From: Gillisella vitis
GTDB taxonomy: Bacteria; Pseudomonadota; Alphaproteobacteria; Rhizobiales; Rhizobiaceae
Length of the DNA stretch: 64,000 nucleotides
Direction: 5' to 3'
Assembly (NCBI RefSeq): GCF_021559775.1
Contig: NZ_CP056049.1
Span: 310,001 to 374,000 of the forward strand
The notes under the pieces are model-generated. The model saw only the letters and a program-made list of their open reading frames with translations, did not search any database and was not told the DNA's origin. The translations under genes were made by a program, and so were the position numbers. Shown here one piece after another: positions 51,446 to 58,530 of this stretch (its first letter is position 1; the number at the start of each line of letters is the position of its first letter).

Positions 51446-52132
51446 TTAGTATCGGGAAGCCAACCGGGTTTCCATATATTTGAAGCCAGAGGTGATGATC
51501 GAGGCCAGGACAAAGTAGACAAGAGCTGCTGCGAGCAGCGGCTCGTAGGTTCGAAAGGTCTGGGCGCGAACAAGGTTGGCCGCTGCCATTGTCTCAAAAA
51601 CCGTAATGGCGGCGGTCAGCGCTGTTCCCTTCAAAAGTAGGATGTTCTGGCCGCCAATCGCCGGAAGCGCGAGCCGGAATGCCTGAGGAAGCAGGATTGA
51701 TACAGTGATTCGTTGTTTGGACAATCCAAGCGAGCGACCCGCCTCGCTTTGCCCGATCGGGAGGCCGAGAATGGCACCTCTCCAAATTTCCGCACAATAG
51801 GCGGCAGTATTCAAAGAAAGCACGACGTAAGCATAGCCATTTGCACTGCGCAACAGCGGCCAAAGAGGGCTGTAGCGGATTGCCGGAACTGTTGCCAGAA
51901 CCTGGCCGACGCCAAAGTAGAAGATGTAAAGCTGGACCAGAAGCGGTGTGCCGCGAAACGAGAGCATGAAACCGATAACAGGATATCTGATCCACTTCCG
52001 CGTGGATATCCTGCCCAGCGCCACCGGAAGCGCCAACAGGTTGCCGGTGATAGCAGAAGCCAGGAACAGCACAATTGTCGTCTGCAAGCCTGTGATAAGT
52101 TCACCGGAGAGATAAGATCCGAAATCAGACAT
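51446..52132 (-). CDS. Polar amino-acid ABC transporter permease
   Basis: 228-aa HisM/GlnP-type permease with the cytoplasmic loop SEAGRSLGLSKQRITVSILLPQAFRLALP. The ATG is 1 bp after the stop of the preceding permease gene. The two permeases form the channel for an amino acid or opine-like compound. Confidence 0.92.
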   Translation of the reverse strand: MSDFGSYLSGELITGLQTTIVLFLASAITGNLLALPVALGRISTRKWIRYPVIGFMLSFRGTPLLVQLYIFYFGVGQVLATVPAIRYSPLWPLLRSANGYAYVVLSLNTAAYCAEIWRGAILGLPIGQSEAGRSLGLSKQRITVSILLPQAFRLALPAIGGQNILLLKGTALTAAITVFETMAAANLVRAQTFRTYEPLLAAALVYFVLASIITSGFKYMETRLASRY

Positions 52133-52133
52133 C

Positions 52134-52856
52134 TTATTTACGCCTCCAGGTGAGAGAAGTCTTCACTTCGAGATAATGGAACACAAGCGAGGACGCGCCG
52201 GACATAATGAGAAACACCATACCGACCGCCGCATAGAAAAGCAGGTAGTGCCGCGTGGCACCGGCGGCCATCTTGCCGACCAGCACCAGTTCTGTGAACC
52301 CGATGAGGCTTACCAATGAGCTTTCCTTGAGGACGATGAGCCACAGATTACCCAGCCCCGGCAGCGCCAGCGGCAACATCTGTGGGATGATCACCAGGAA
52401 GAACGCTTGTTTGCGCGTTAGTCCCACTGCAAAGGCTGCTTCGGTCTGACCGCGAGCCACGGCGACGATTGCGCCGCGCAATACTTCCGTGCTGTAGCCA
52501 CCTTGGACGACGCCAAGCGAGATCGCGGCAGCGATAAAGCCATTCAGCTGGAACTCAACCGACAGGCCCGACATGCTCAATAAATAGCTCAGGGCGTCGG
52601 TCGCCGAGTAATAGATCAAAAAGATAACGAGAATATCCGGGACAGACCGGATGACTGTCGTGTAGGTGCCGGCAAAAGATCTGGCCACGACGCTCTTCGA
52701 CAGTTTGGCAATGGCGCCGACTAGCCCAAGCACCAACCCGATGAGGTAGGCACTGAGGGAAATCTTAATGCTGAGCCACGCGCCTTGCAGCAGCTCGTCG
52801 CTCCAGCCTTGGTCGCCAAAGCTGAGTAAAGTGAACCAGGCCATATTTGCATCCAT
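52134..52856 (-). CDS. Polar amino-acid ABC transporter permease
   Basis: 240-aa HisQ/GlnP-type permease; EAA loop TEAAFAVGLTRKQAFFLVIIPQMLPLALP. It lies 70 bp after the binding-protein gene and 1 bp before the second permease gene. Confidence 0.92.
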   Translation of the reverse strand: MDANMAWFTLLSFGDQGWSDELLQGAWLSIKISLSAYLIGLVLGLVGAIAKLSKSVVARSFAGTYTTVIRSVPDILVIFLIYYSATDALSYLLSMSGLSVEFQLNGFIAAAISLGVVQGGYSTEVLRGAIVAVARGQTEAAFAVGLTRKQAFFLVIIPQMLPLALPGLGNLWLIVLKESSLVSLIGFTELVLVGKMAAGATRHYLLFYAAVGMVFLIMSGASSLVFHYLEVKTSLTWRRK

Positions 52857-52926
52857 GCCGCATCAATTCGCCGAGTTTGAAGAAGAGCCGGCCATGAAGG
52901 ACCGGCTCCAACCCTTCACTCGATCA

Positions 52927-53712
52927 TCATTCGCCATAGATGTCGAAGTTGAAATAGCGCTTGGTGATCGCATCGTATTCGCCGCTGGCGCGCACGGCCT
53001 TGAGAGCGGCATTCAACTTGTCCTTCAGTGCGGTATCTTCCTTGCGTAGGCCGCCGCCGTCGCCATAACCGAACATCGTTTCGTGAGGCAATGTCACTTT
53101 GATTTCGTAAGCCTGCCCCTCAGGCTTGCTCAGGAAGTCCTGGATCTGGATGCCAGCTGCGGCCATGAGGTCGACGCGGCCTGCCTGTATGTCGGCAATC
53201 TCATCATCAAGGGTCGGATAGAGCTTGAGGTCAGACATACCGTTGAATTTCTGCTGCATGTAGGTGGCCTGCAGGCTGGAGCTTTGCGCTGCAACGGTAA
53301 TGCCCTTGAAGGTCTCGGGCTTGGCGACATCGAAGCTGCGTGTATCAGCCTTTGCGCCAACGAGCACGTTGGGAGAGTAGTAGTACTTGTCCGTGAAGTC
53401 GATGACCTTCTTGCGCTCGTCGGTAATCGACATGGAACTCCAGATAACGTCGAACTTCTTGGCAAGCAGAGCCGGGATGATGCCGTCCCATGCGACATCA
53501 ACGATCTCGCACTTGGCCTTCATCTGATTGCAAACGGCGTCCATGAGGTCGATTTCCCAACCCTGCCATTTGCCGCTGGCATCTTTTACTGAGAACGGTG
53601 CGTAAGGCTCAGCGGCCACGCCGAAACGAATGACATCGTCAGCAGCGGAGGACGGCTTGGTCATGCCGAATGTTGCGGCGATGACGGACAGTACAATTGC
53701 GATCTTTTTCAT
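52927..53712 (-). CDS. Polar amino-acid ABC transporter substrate-binding protein
   Basis: 261-aa family-3 periplasmic binding protein. Signal peptide MKKIAIVLSVIAATFGMTKPSSAAD; ligand-lobe hallmarks RFGVAAEPYAPFSVKDASGKWQGWEIDLMDAV and DVIWSSMSITDERKKVIDFT. The AAGGGG-type site precedes the ATG. It lies between the amidase and permease genes. No ATPase gene for this importer is in the window. Confidence 0.93.
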   Translation of the reverse strand: MKKIAIVLSVIAATFGMTKPSSAADDVIRFGVAAEPYAPFSVKDASGKWQGWEIDLMDAVCNQMKAKCEIVDVAWDGIIPALLAKKFDVIWSSMSITDERKKVIDFTDKYYYSPNVLVGAKADTRSFDVAKPETFKGITVAAQSSSLQATYMQQKFNGMSDLKLYPTLDDEIADIQAGRVDLMAAAGIQIQDFLSKPEGQAYEIKVTLPHETMFGYGDGGGLRKEDTALKDKLNAALKAVRASGEYDAITKRYFNFDIYGE

Positions 53713-53745
53713 GTTTTAATTCCCCTTTTTTTGTTGCTGGCAGAT

Positions 53746-55101
53746 TTAACAGGTCGAGCCGGTCTCCAGTCGGCTCAAAGCTTCGCAGACGGAAAACAGA
53801 TAGTTTTCCGTGTTTCTAGGCGTTGTGATCTGGATGGATGCTGGAAGCGCACCCGCCATGGGCACCGGCATTGCAAGCGCTGGTACACCGAAAAAGTTTG
53901 CCCAGCGGCGAAAGTGACCTCCGGCCAGGCCATAAGGCATGAAGTCGTTTCCCACTGCCGTCTGCTCGTCCGACAGCCGTGGTGCAAGTCCCGGCACAAC
54001 TGGCGTCAGCAGAACATCGACTTCTGACAACAGTCTGTGAAATTCACCTTGGATTTGCGCTTGGTACGCGAGCGCTGATCGATAGGCGGCTTCTGAAATC
54101 AAGGCTCCATTCGATAGAAACGCGAGAACCGCTGCCCCAACCCGCCCGGGATGCGCTTCGACAAGCGGGCCATAGAAAGCCGTGAACTCATACACCAGGA
54201 TTGTCAGCCCTGCTTCGCGAACCTCGCGGGCAAACCGGAATGGGAGGACCTGGATTTGCGCGCCTGCCCTTCGTGCTAAGGCCAGAAACGCGTCATGTGC
54301 GGTTGCAATTGCGGGGTCAACCGCTGCTGCATATAAATCGGGGCACAGACCAATTCGCATTCCCGCAACCGACACACGTCTCTTCTCCGGCGTATCGATT
54401 CCTGCCATGGCATAATGAAGCAGACGGGCATCCGCCACGTTTCTAGCGATTGGACCGATTGTATCGAAGGTCGGCGCGGTGGGCATCGTGCCTGTCGGGT
54501 CAATGACACCATTGGTCGGCTTGAACCCCACGAGACCGGTCGCTGCGGCGGTTGAGCGGTTCGATCCACCGGTGTCGGTTCCGATGGCGGCGATACAAAA
54601 GCCCGCTGCTACCGCTGCCGCCGAACCGCTGCTCGTTCCGCCGGTGCCTCTTTCGGCGTCCAGCGGATTGACAACCTTTCCGTACCAGGGATTATCGTGG
54701 TTGCCTGCCGTGAGTTCGTGCAGATTGCTTTTGCCAATAATGATCGCGCCAGCCGATCTCAGGTTTGCCACACAACGGGCGTCGTTCACTGCATGGTCCC
54801 CATGGAGCAGGTGAGATCCACCGGTCGTTTGCCAGCCACGAACATCGATCATGTCTTTGATCGCAACGGGAATACCGTGCAGCGGGCCAATTCGTTTTCC
54901 AGCTCGAATTGCCGCTTCCGCTTGTTGCGCTTCTTCAAGCGCCTCCGCACGCGCTATGAAGATCATCGCCCCAAGTTTATCGTTCTGTTCCTGGATACGC
55001 TCAAGGCACGTCTTGACGACCGAGAGGGGCGACAATCCTTCCAGAAACTGGCCTTGAGCTTGGGTAATCGTCTGAGGAAAGGGTTTCGCCACCAGGTTCA
55101 C
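53746..55101 (-). CDS. Amidase-signature family hydrolase
   Basis: 451-aa amidase with the Ser-cisSer-Lys triad: Lys82 in VAIKDMID, the serine pair in GTSSGSA (156-161) and nucleophile Ser180 in GTDTGGSNR. It has no signal peptide. It is the first gene of the operon amidase, binding protein, two permeases, LysR. It could release an amino acid from an imported amide, which the oxidase, RidA and aminotransferase proteins then process (inference). Confidence 0.92.
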   Translation of the reverse strand: MNLVAKPFPQTITQAQGQFLEGLSPLSVVKTCLERIQEQNDKLGAMIFIARAEALEEAQQAEAAIRAGKRIGPLHGIPVAIKDMIDVRGWQTTGGSHLLHGDHAVNDARCVANLRSAGAIIIGKSNLHELTAGNHDNPWYGKVVNPLDAERGTGGTSSGSAAAVAAGFCIAAIGTDTGGSNRSTAAATGLVGFKPTNGVIDPTGTMPTAPTFDTIGPIARNVADARLLHYAMAGIDTPEKRRVSVAGMRIGLCPDLYAAAVDPAIATAHDAFLALARRAGAQIQVLPFRFAREVREAGLTILVYEFTAFYGPLVEAHPGRVGAAVLAFLSNGALISEAAYRSALAYQAQIQGEFHRLLSEVDVLLTPVVPGLAPRLSDEQTAVGNDFMPYGLAGGHFRRWANFFGVPALAMPVPMAGALPASIQITTPRNTENYLFSVCEALSRLETGSTC

Positions 55102-55637
55102 TCACTCTCAGGTCTTGGCTTTAGTCAAAATGACGCTAACAGGTCGATTTCAGACTTCCTAATTCCTGCAGGCCGTGGGTTGATTACCAATAGTTATAAC
55201 GCTGTGGCCACAGCATGTGTGGATCAGGACAGACAGTTCGCTTCAATGTTGGATTTCCGTTCTGTGGCGGTAAACGATACCCGCTGGCCGTTCACCATAG
55301 CCGCGAGTTATTCTGTATTCCTCGACGTGAAGAGCACAGGTCCCAAAAAGATTCGGACCTTACAGTCCGCCGCTGGCCGTCTGCAAATGGCAATTTCTGC
55401 GCTTGAATGATGCAATCGCATTTCCAAACGAAAAACTGCTTCGCACTTTTCCTGGAATGCTTGTACTCACGTACGCTAAGTACGCTCCGTTCCGGTTCTC
55501 AAAATCACCATTTTCGCCAGACCAGCAGCAATTCTTGAACAGACTGTTAGAGACCTCGTTTTATTAACTAAGTCGCTGATTTATGTTCTTTTGGGGCATG
55601 GCCCATAATATTGGCAAGTCATCCGGCATGATTGGGC

Positions 55638-55670
55638 TTTGCGACAGAAGCAGAGAGCCTCTGTCGCAAA
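55638..55670. repeat. 11-bp inverted repeat resembling IS6-family terminal repeats
   Basis: TTTGCGACAGA (55638-55648) and TCTGTCGCAAA (55660-55670) are perfect inverses with an 11-base centre. The right arm in context, CCTCTGTCGCAAAGATTG, is close to the ends of IS6-family elements such as IS6100 (GGCTCTGTTGCAAAGATTG). There is no transposase between or beside the arms, so at most these are scars. Confidence 0.45.
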
Positions 55671-55720
55671 GATTGCCGCTCTTTTCTATCGCGCCATTTT
55701 TTGCAGAGATTACAAACTGT

Positions 55721-55751
55721 AACCACCGCGGTTTCCTTAATCGCGGTGGTT
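55721..55751 (-). terminator. Terminator hairpin after the OYE gene
   Basis: AACCACCGCG (55721-55730) and CGCGGTGGTT (55742-55751) form a perfect 10-bp stem, 26 bases beyond the OYE stop codon on the minus strand, followed by a moderately T-rich ACAGTTTGT. Confidence 0.65.
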
Positions 55752-55777
55752 ATTCTGTTGCGACGGTCTCTTCAGAT

Positions 55778-56869
55778 TCAGGCCGTTCTGTAGCGTTCCA
55801 GCCAGTGAGCATATGGTGCGGGAAGTGTCCAGGACGGCTTGTCGATACCTAGCTCAAGCGCCGCTTGATAAGGCCAATGGCTGTTGGCAAGCAGCGGGCG
55901 GCCAAGCGACACCATATCTACAAAATCGTCTGCGATTAGTGCATCGGCCTGCTTTGGCTCGCTGATGAACCAGCTCGTGGTGGCGGGAAGTCCAACCTCA
56001 CGCCGTACCCGTTGGGCGATCGGCCCCATGAAAGCAGGCCCCCACGGAATATTCGCGGTCGGCGTGGAGAAGCCAATGCTGACATCAATAATGTCGAGGC
56101 CGCCAGCCTTGAAGCGGCGAACCATTTCGATCCCCTCTTCCAGGTCGTTCGAACCGTCGAATTCGGTCACGCCAAAGCGAGCGGCAAGCGGTAAATGTTC
56201 GGGCCAGACATCGCGAACAGCAGCGAGCGTTTCGAGCAGAAATCTGGCTCGTCCGTCAAAGTCACCGCCATAATTGTCTGTGCGCTTATTAGACCAGGTC
56301 GAAAAGAAGCTTTGTCCGAGATAGCCATGAGCAAAGTGAAGCTCAAGCCATTCAAAGCCAGCGGCCAGCGCCCGCTTCGCCGCAGAGACAAAGTCTGCCT
56401 TGATACGCTCGATATCGGCAAGGGTCATGGCCTGCGGCACCTTGCCAAGATTTGCTCCGAACGCAATGGCGGATGGCGCCAGCGTTTCCCAGCCACGCGG
56501 ATCAGACCCGGAAATATGGTCGTCTCCCTCCCATGGACGATTGGCGCTCGCTTTGCGGCCTGCGTGTCCGATCTGAATCCCGGGAACGGCACCTGCTGCC
56601 TTCATCAAATGCACCGCTTTTTTCCAAGGCTCAATCTGCTCATCGCTCCAGATGCCTGCGCATCCGGGGGTGATACGGCCTTCTGGCGATACTGCTGTCG
56701 CCTCAGCGACCACCAAACCTGCCCCGCCGTGCGCGAGTCCAGCCAGATGGACGTGATGCCAGTCATTGATAATGCCGTCCTCGGCCGAATACTGGCACAT
56801 CGGCGATACCGCAATGCGATTTCGCAGTGTTATGCCTTTGAGTGTGAAAGGGGTAAACAAGGATGACAT
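55778..56869 (-). CDS. NADH:flavin oxidoreductase, Old Yellow Enzyme (YqjM/XenA-like)
   Basis: 363-aa FMN-dependent ene-reductase. SPMCQYS (Cys25) and GIQIGHAGRKAS are marks of the YqjM/XenA 'thermophilic-like' class; the substrate-binding HH/HN pair is replaced by a WHHVHL context near residue 38. ELHFAHGYLGQSFFS is the family barrel motif. It reduces activated C=C bonds or nitro groups, often for detoxification. It is divergent from a small HTH gene with a clean palindrome between them. Confidence 0.92.
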   Translation of the reverse strand: MSSLFTPFTLKGITLRNRIAVSPMCQYSAEDGIINDWHHVHLAGLAHGGAGLVVAEATAVSPEGRITPGCAGIWSDEQIEPWKKAVHLMKAAGAVPGIQIGHAGRKASANRPWEGDDHISGSDPRGWETLAPSAIAFGANLGKVPQAMTLADIERIKADFVSAAKRALAAGFEWLELHFAHGYLGQSFFSTWSNKRTDNYGGDFDGRARFLLETLAAVRDVWPEHLPLAARFGVTEFDGSNDLEEGIEMVRRFKAGGLDIIDVSIGFSTPTANIPWGPAFMGPIAQRVRREVGLPATTSWFISEPKQADALIADDFVDMVSLGRPLLANSHWPYQAALELGIDKPSWTLPAPYAHWLERYRTA

Positions 56870-56914
56870 GGAGACTCCAATTGATCGTTATAAATGCACA
56901 TATATGTTTTCGAT

Positions 56915-56934
56915 AGTTCGATTACAATCGAACT
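56915..56934. promoter_or_regulatory. 20-bp palindromic operator between OYE and ArsR-type regulator
   Basis: AGTTCGATTACAATCGAACT is a perfect palindrome with 9-bp arms and a 2-base centre, 46 bases upstream of the OYE start and 34 upstream of the regulator start. It is the natural binding site for the divergent winged-helix regulator, giving control of both genes. Confidence 0.75.
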
Positions 56935-56967
56935 TTGCAACAAGACATTGTGATGCTAGAATGAACC

Positions 56968-57279
56968 ATGCGCGCCATCCCACATCCCGCTTTGAAAGAC
57001 GTTACTCTCACCCAGGTGCTCTACGCCCTCAGCGACCCTGTACGGCTTGGTGTCGTGCGTCAGCTTTCAAATGAGGGACAGGCCACATGCTCTGCACTGG
57101 ATGGGGGCCGGCCGAAGTCCAGCATGTCCCACCACTTTAAAGTCTTGAGAGAGGGCGGCCTGGTTTTTACCCGCACAGATGGACCAACGCACTTGAACGA
57201 GCTGCGCCGCGAAGAGATCGATGAGCGATTTCCGGGTCTATTGGACGCTGTCCTGGCCGTATCAGACGAGCCGGGCTGA
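56968..57279 (+). CDS. ArsR-type winged-helix regulator (103 aa)
   Basis: Small HTH protein with LSDPVRLGVVRQLSNEGQATCSAL and the recognition segment KSSMSHHFKVLREGGLVFTRTDG typical of ArsR-family repressors lacking the metal-binding ELCVCDL motif; Cys in QATCSAL is a possible thiol sensor for electrophiles (inference). It is divergent from the OYE gene and most likely represses it until an electrophilic compound is present. Confidence 0.88.
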   Translation: MRAIPHPALKDVTLTQVLYALSDPVRLGVVRQLSNEGQATCSALDGGRPKSSMSHHFKVLREGGLVFTRTDGPTHLNELRREEIDERFPGLLDAVLAVSDEPG

Positions 57280-57325
57280 CGGCACCGCACGGTGGTCCCG
57301 TGGTGATTGATCGCAGCCCGGCTCG
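57267..57325 (+). terminator. Terminator-like stem after the ArsR-type gene
   Basis: CGAGCCGGGCTG (57267-57278) and CAGCCCGGCTCG (57314-57325) are perfect 12-bp arms. The left arm includes the last codons of the gene, the loop is 35 bases, and GTTGTAATTTG follows. Confidence 0.55.
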
Positions 57326-57526
57326 GTTGTAATTTGAAGGCCAAATGGCTTTGGATCTGGTGACCAACGTCAAACGTGAAATGCCGTCAAAGCCCTTCTG
57401 CATTCATCTGCACGCCAATATCGTAAATGTCTGATCGACATCTCGGGTGCAGCCTTGAGGGGATCGCACCTACGACCCCATGGTTGATAGTCGAGAGAAG
57501 GCGTAAAATATCAGGCTGTACTGTGC

Positions 57527-58516
57527 TTAAAAATCCCAGTCCTCGTCCTCAGTCGCAACTGCCTTGCCGATGACATAGGAAGAGCCTGAGCCGGAAAAGA
57601 AATCATGATTCTCGTCGGCATTCGGCGAGAGTGCCGACAGGATTGCCGGATTGACCTTGCAGGCCTCCGGCGGAAACAGAGCCTCGTAGCCGAGGTTCAT
57701 CAGCGCCTTGTTCGCGTTGTAATGCAGAAATTTTTTGACGTCCTCTGTCAGTCCGACACCGTCATAGAGCGCCTCGGTGTATTTGGCCTCGTTGTCGTAG
57801 AGCTCAAGCAGCAGATCGAAGGCGAAGTCCTTGGTTTCCTGCCGCTGCTCCTCGCTTAAGGGCTCGAGACCACGCTGAAACTTGTAGCCGATGTAATAGC
57901 CATGTACAGCCTCGTCGCGGATGATGAGACGGATCATGTCTGCCGTGTTGGTGAGCCTGGCGCGGCTCGACCAAAACATCGGCAGATAGAAGCCGGAGTA
58001 AAACAGGAAGCTTTCCAGGAACACACTGGCGATCTTGCGTTTCAGCGGGTCAGGATTGCGATAGTGTTCGAGGATCAGCGCCGACTTCTTCTGGAGAAAC
58101 TCGTTTTCTTCAGACCAGCGATAGGCATCATCCACGTCGGACGTCGAACACAGGGTCGAGAAGATCGAGGAATAGGAACGGGCATGCACCGCCTCCATGA
58201 AGGAGATGTTCGAATAGACCGCCTCCTCATGCGGCGTGATGCAATCCTCCATCAGCGTTGGCGCACCGATACTCGTCTGTATGGTATCGAGCAGGGTCAG
58301 TCCCGTGAAGACGCGGATGGTCAACTGCTGTTCCTCCGGCTTCAACGCCGCCCAGGATGGGATGTCGTTTGACAACGGCACCTTCTCCGGCAGCCAGAAA
58401 TTGCCGGTCAGCCTGTTCCAGACCTCCAGGTCCTTGTCGTCGTCGATGCGGTTCCAGTTGATCGCACGCACCAGCTTGGTTTGCGTCGGAGTGTTGGTCT
58501 TCATCTGTATGTTCAT
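57527..58516 (-). CDS. nrdF: Ribonucleotide reductase class Ib, beta subunit
   Basis: 329-aa NrdF, the dimetal-tyrosyl-radical subunit. The metal ligands are Asp77, Glu108, His111, Glu168, Glu202 and His205, and the radical Tyr is Tyr115 (HARSYSSIF). ATG 58516 gives the usual length; a longer frame to 58534 overlaps nrdE. Last gene of nrdHIEF. Class Ib enzymes use a Mn or Fe cofactor assembled with NrdI and need no B12, which fits the upstream riboswitch. Confidence 0.96.
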   Translation of the reverse strand: MNIQMKTNTPTQTKLVRAINWNRIDDDKDLEVWNRLTGNFWLPEKVPLSNDIPSWAALKPEEQQLTIRVFTGLTLLDTIQTSIGAPTLMEDCITPHEEAVYSNISFMEAVHARSYSSIFSTLCSTSDVDDAYRWSEENEFLQKKSALILEHYRNPDPLKRKIASVFLESFLFYSGFYLPMFWSSRARLTNTADMIRLIIRDEAVHGYYIGYKFQRGLEPLSEEQRQETKDFAFDLLLELYDNEAKYTEALYDGVGLTEDVKKFLHYNANKALMNLGYEALFPPEACKVNPAILSALSPNADENHDFFSGSGSSYVIGKAVATEDEDWDF

Positions 58517-58530
58517 GTGATATCTCGATC

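Larger units (their letters stand above)
55102..55777. other. 676-bp intergenic region with IS6-like end remnants
   Basis: Upstream of the amidase it holds the promoter, with CAATAGTTAT at 55188-55197. Around 55430-55520 is a repeat-like stretch (GTACTCACGTACGCTAAGTA) of the kind seen as dispersed sequence in rhizobia. Further right are two hairpins, 55638-55670 and 55721-55751. No transposase or other gene is supported. Confidence 0.45.

Noticed and set aside
54697..55410. 237-codon plus-strand frame upstream of the amidase
   Set aside because: Mostly antisense to the amidase gene; the part beyond 55101 has no recognisable domain or start.
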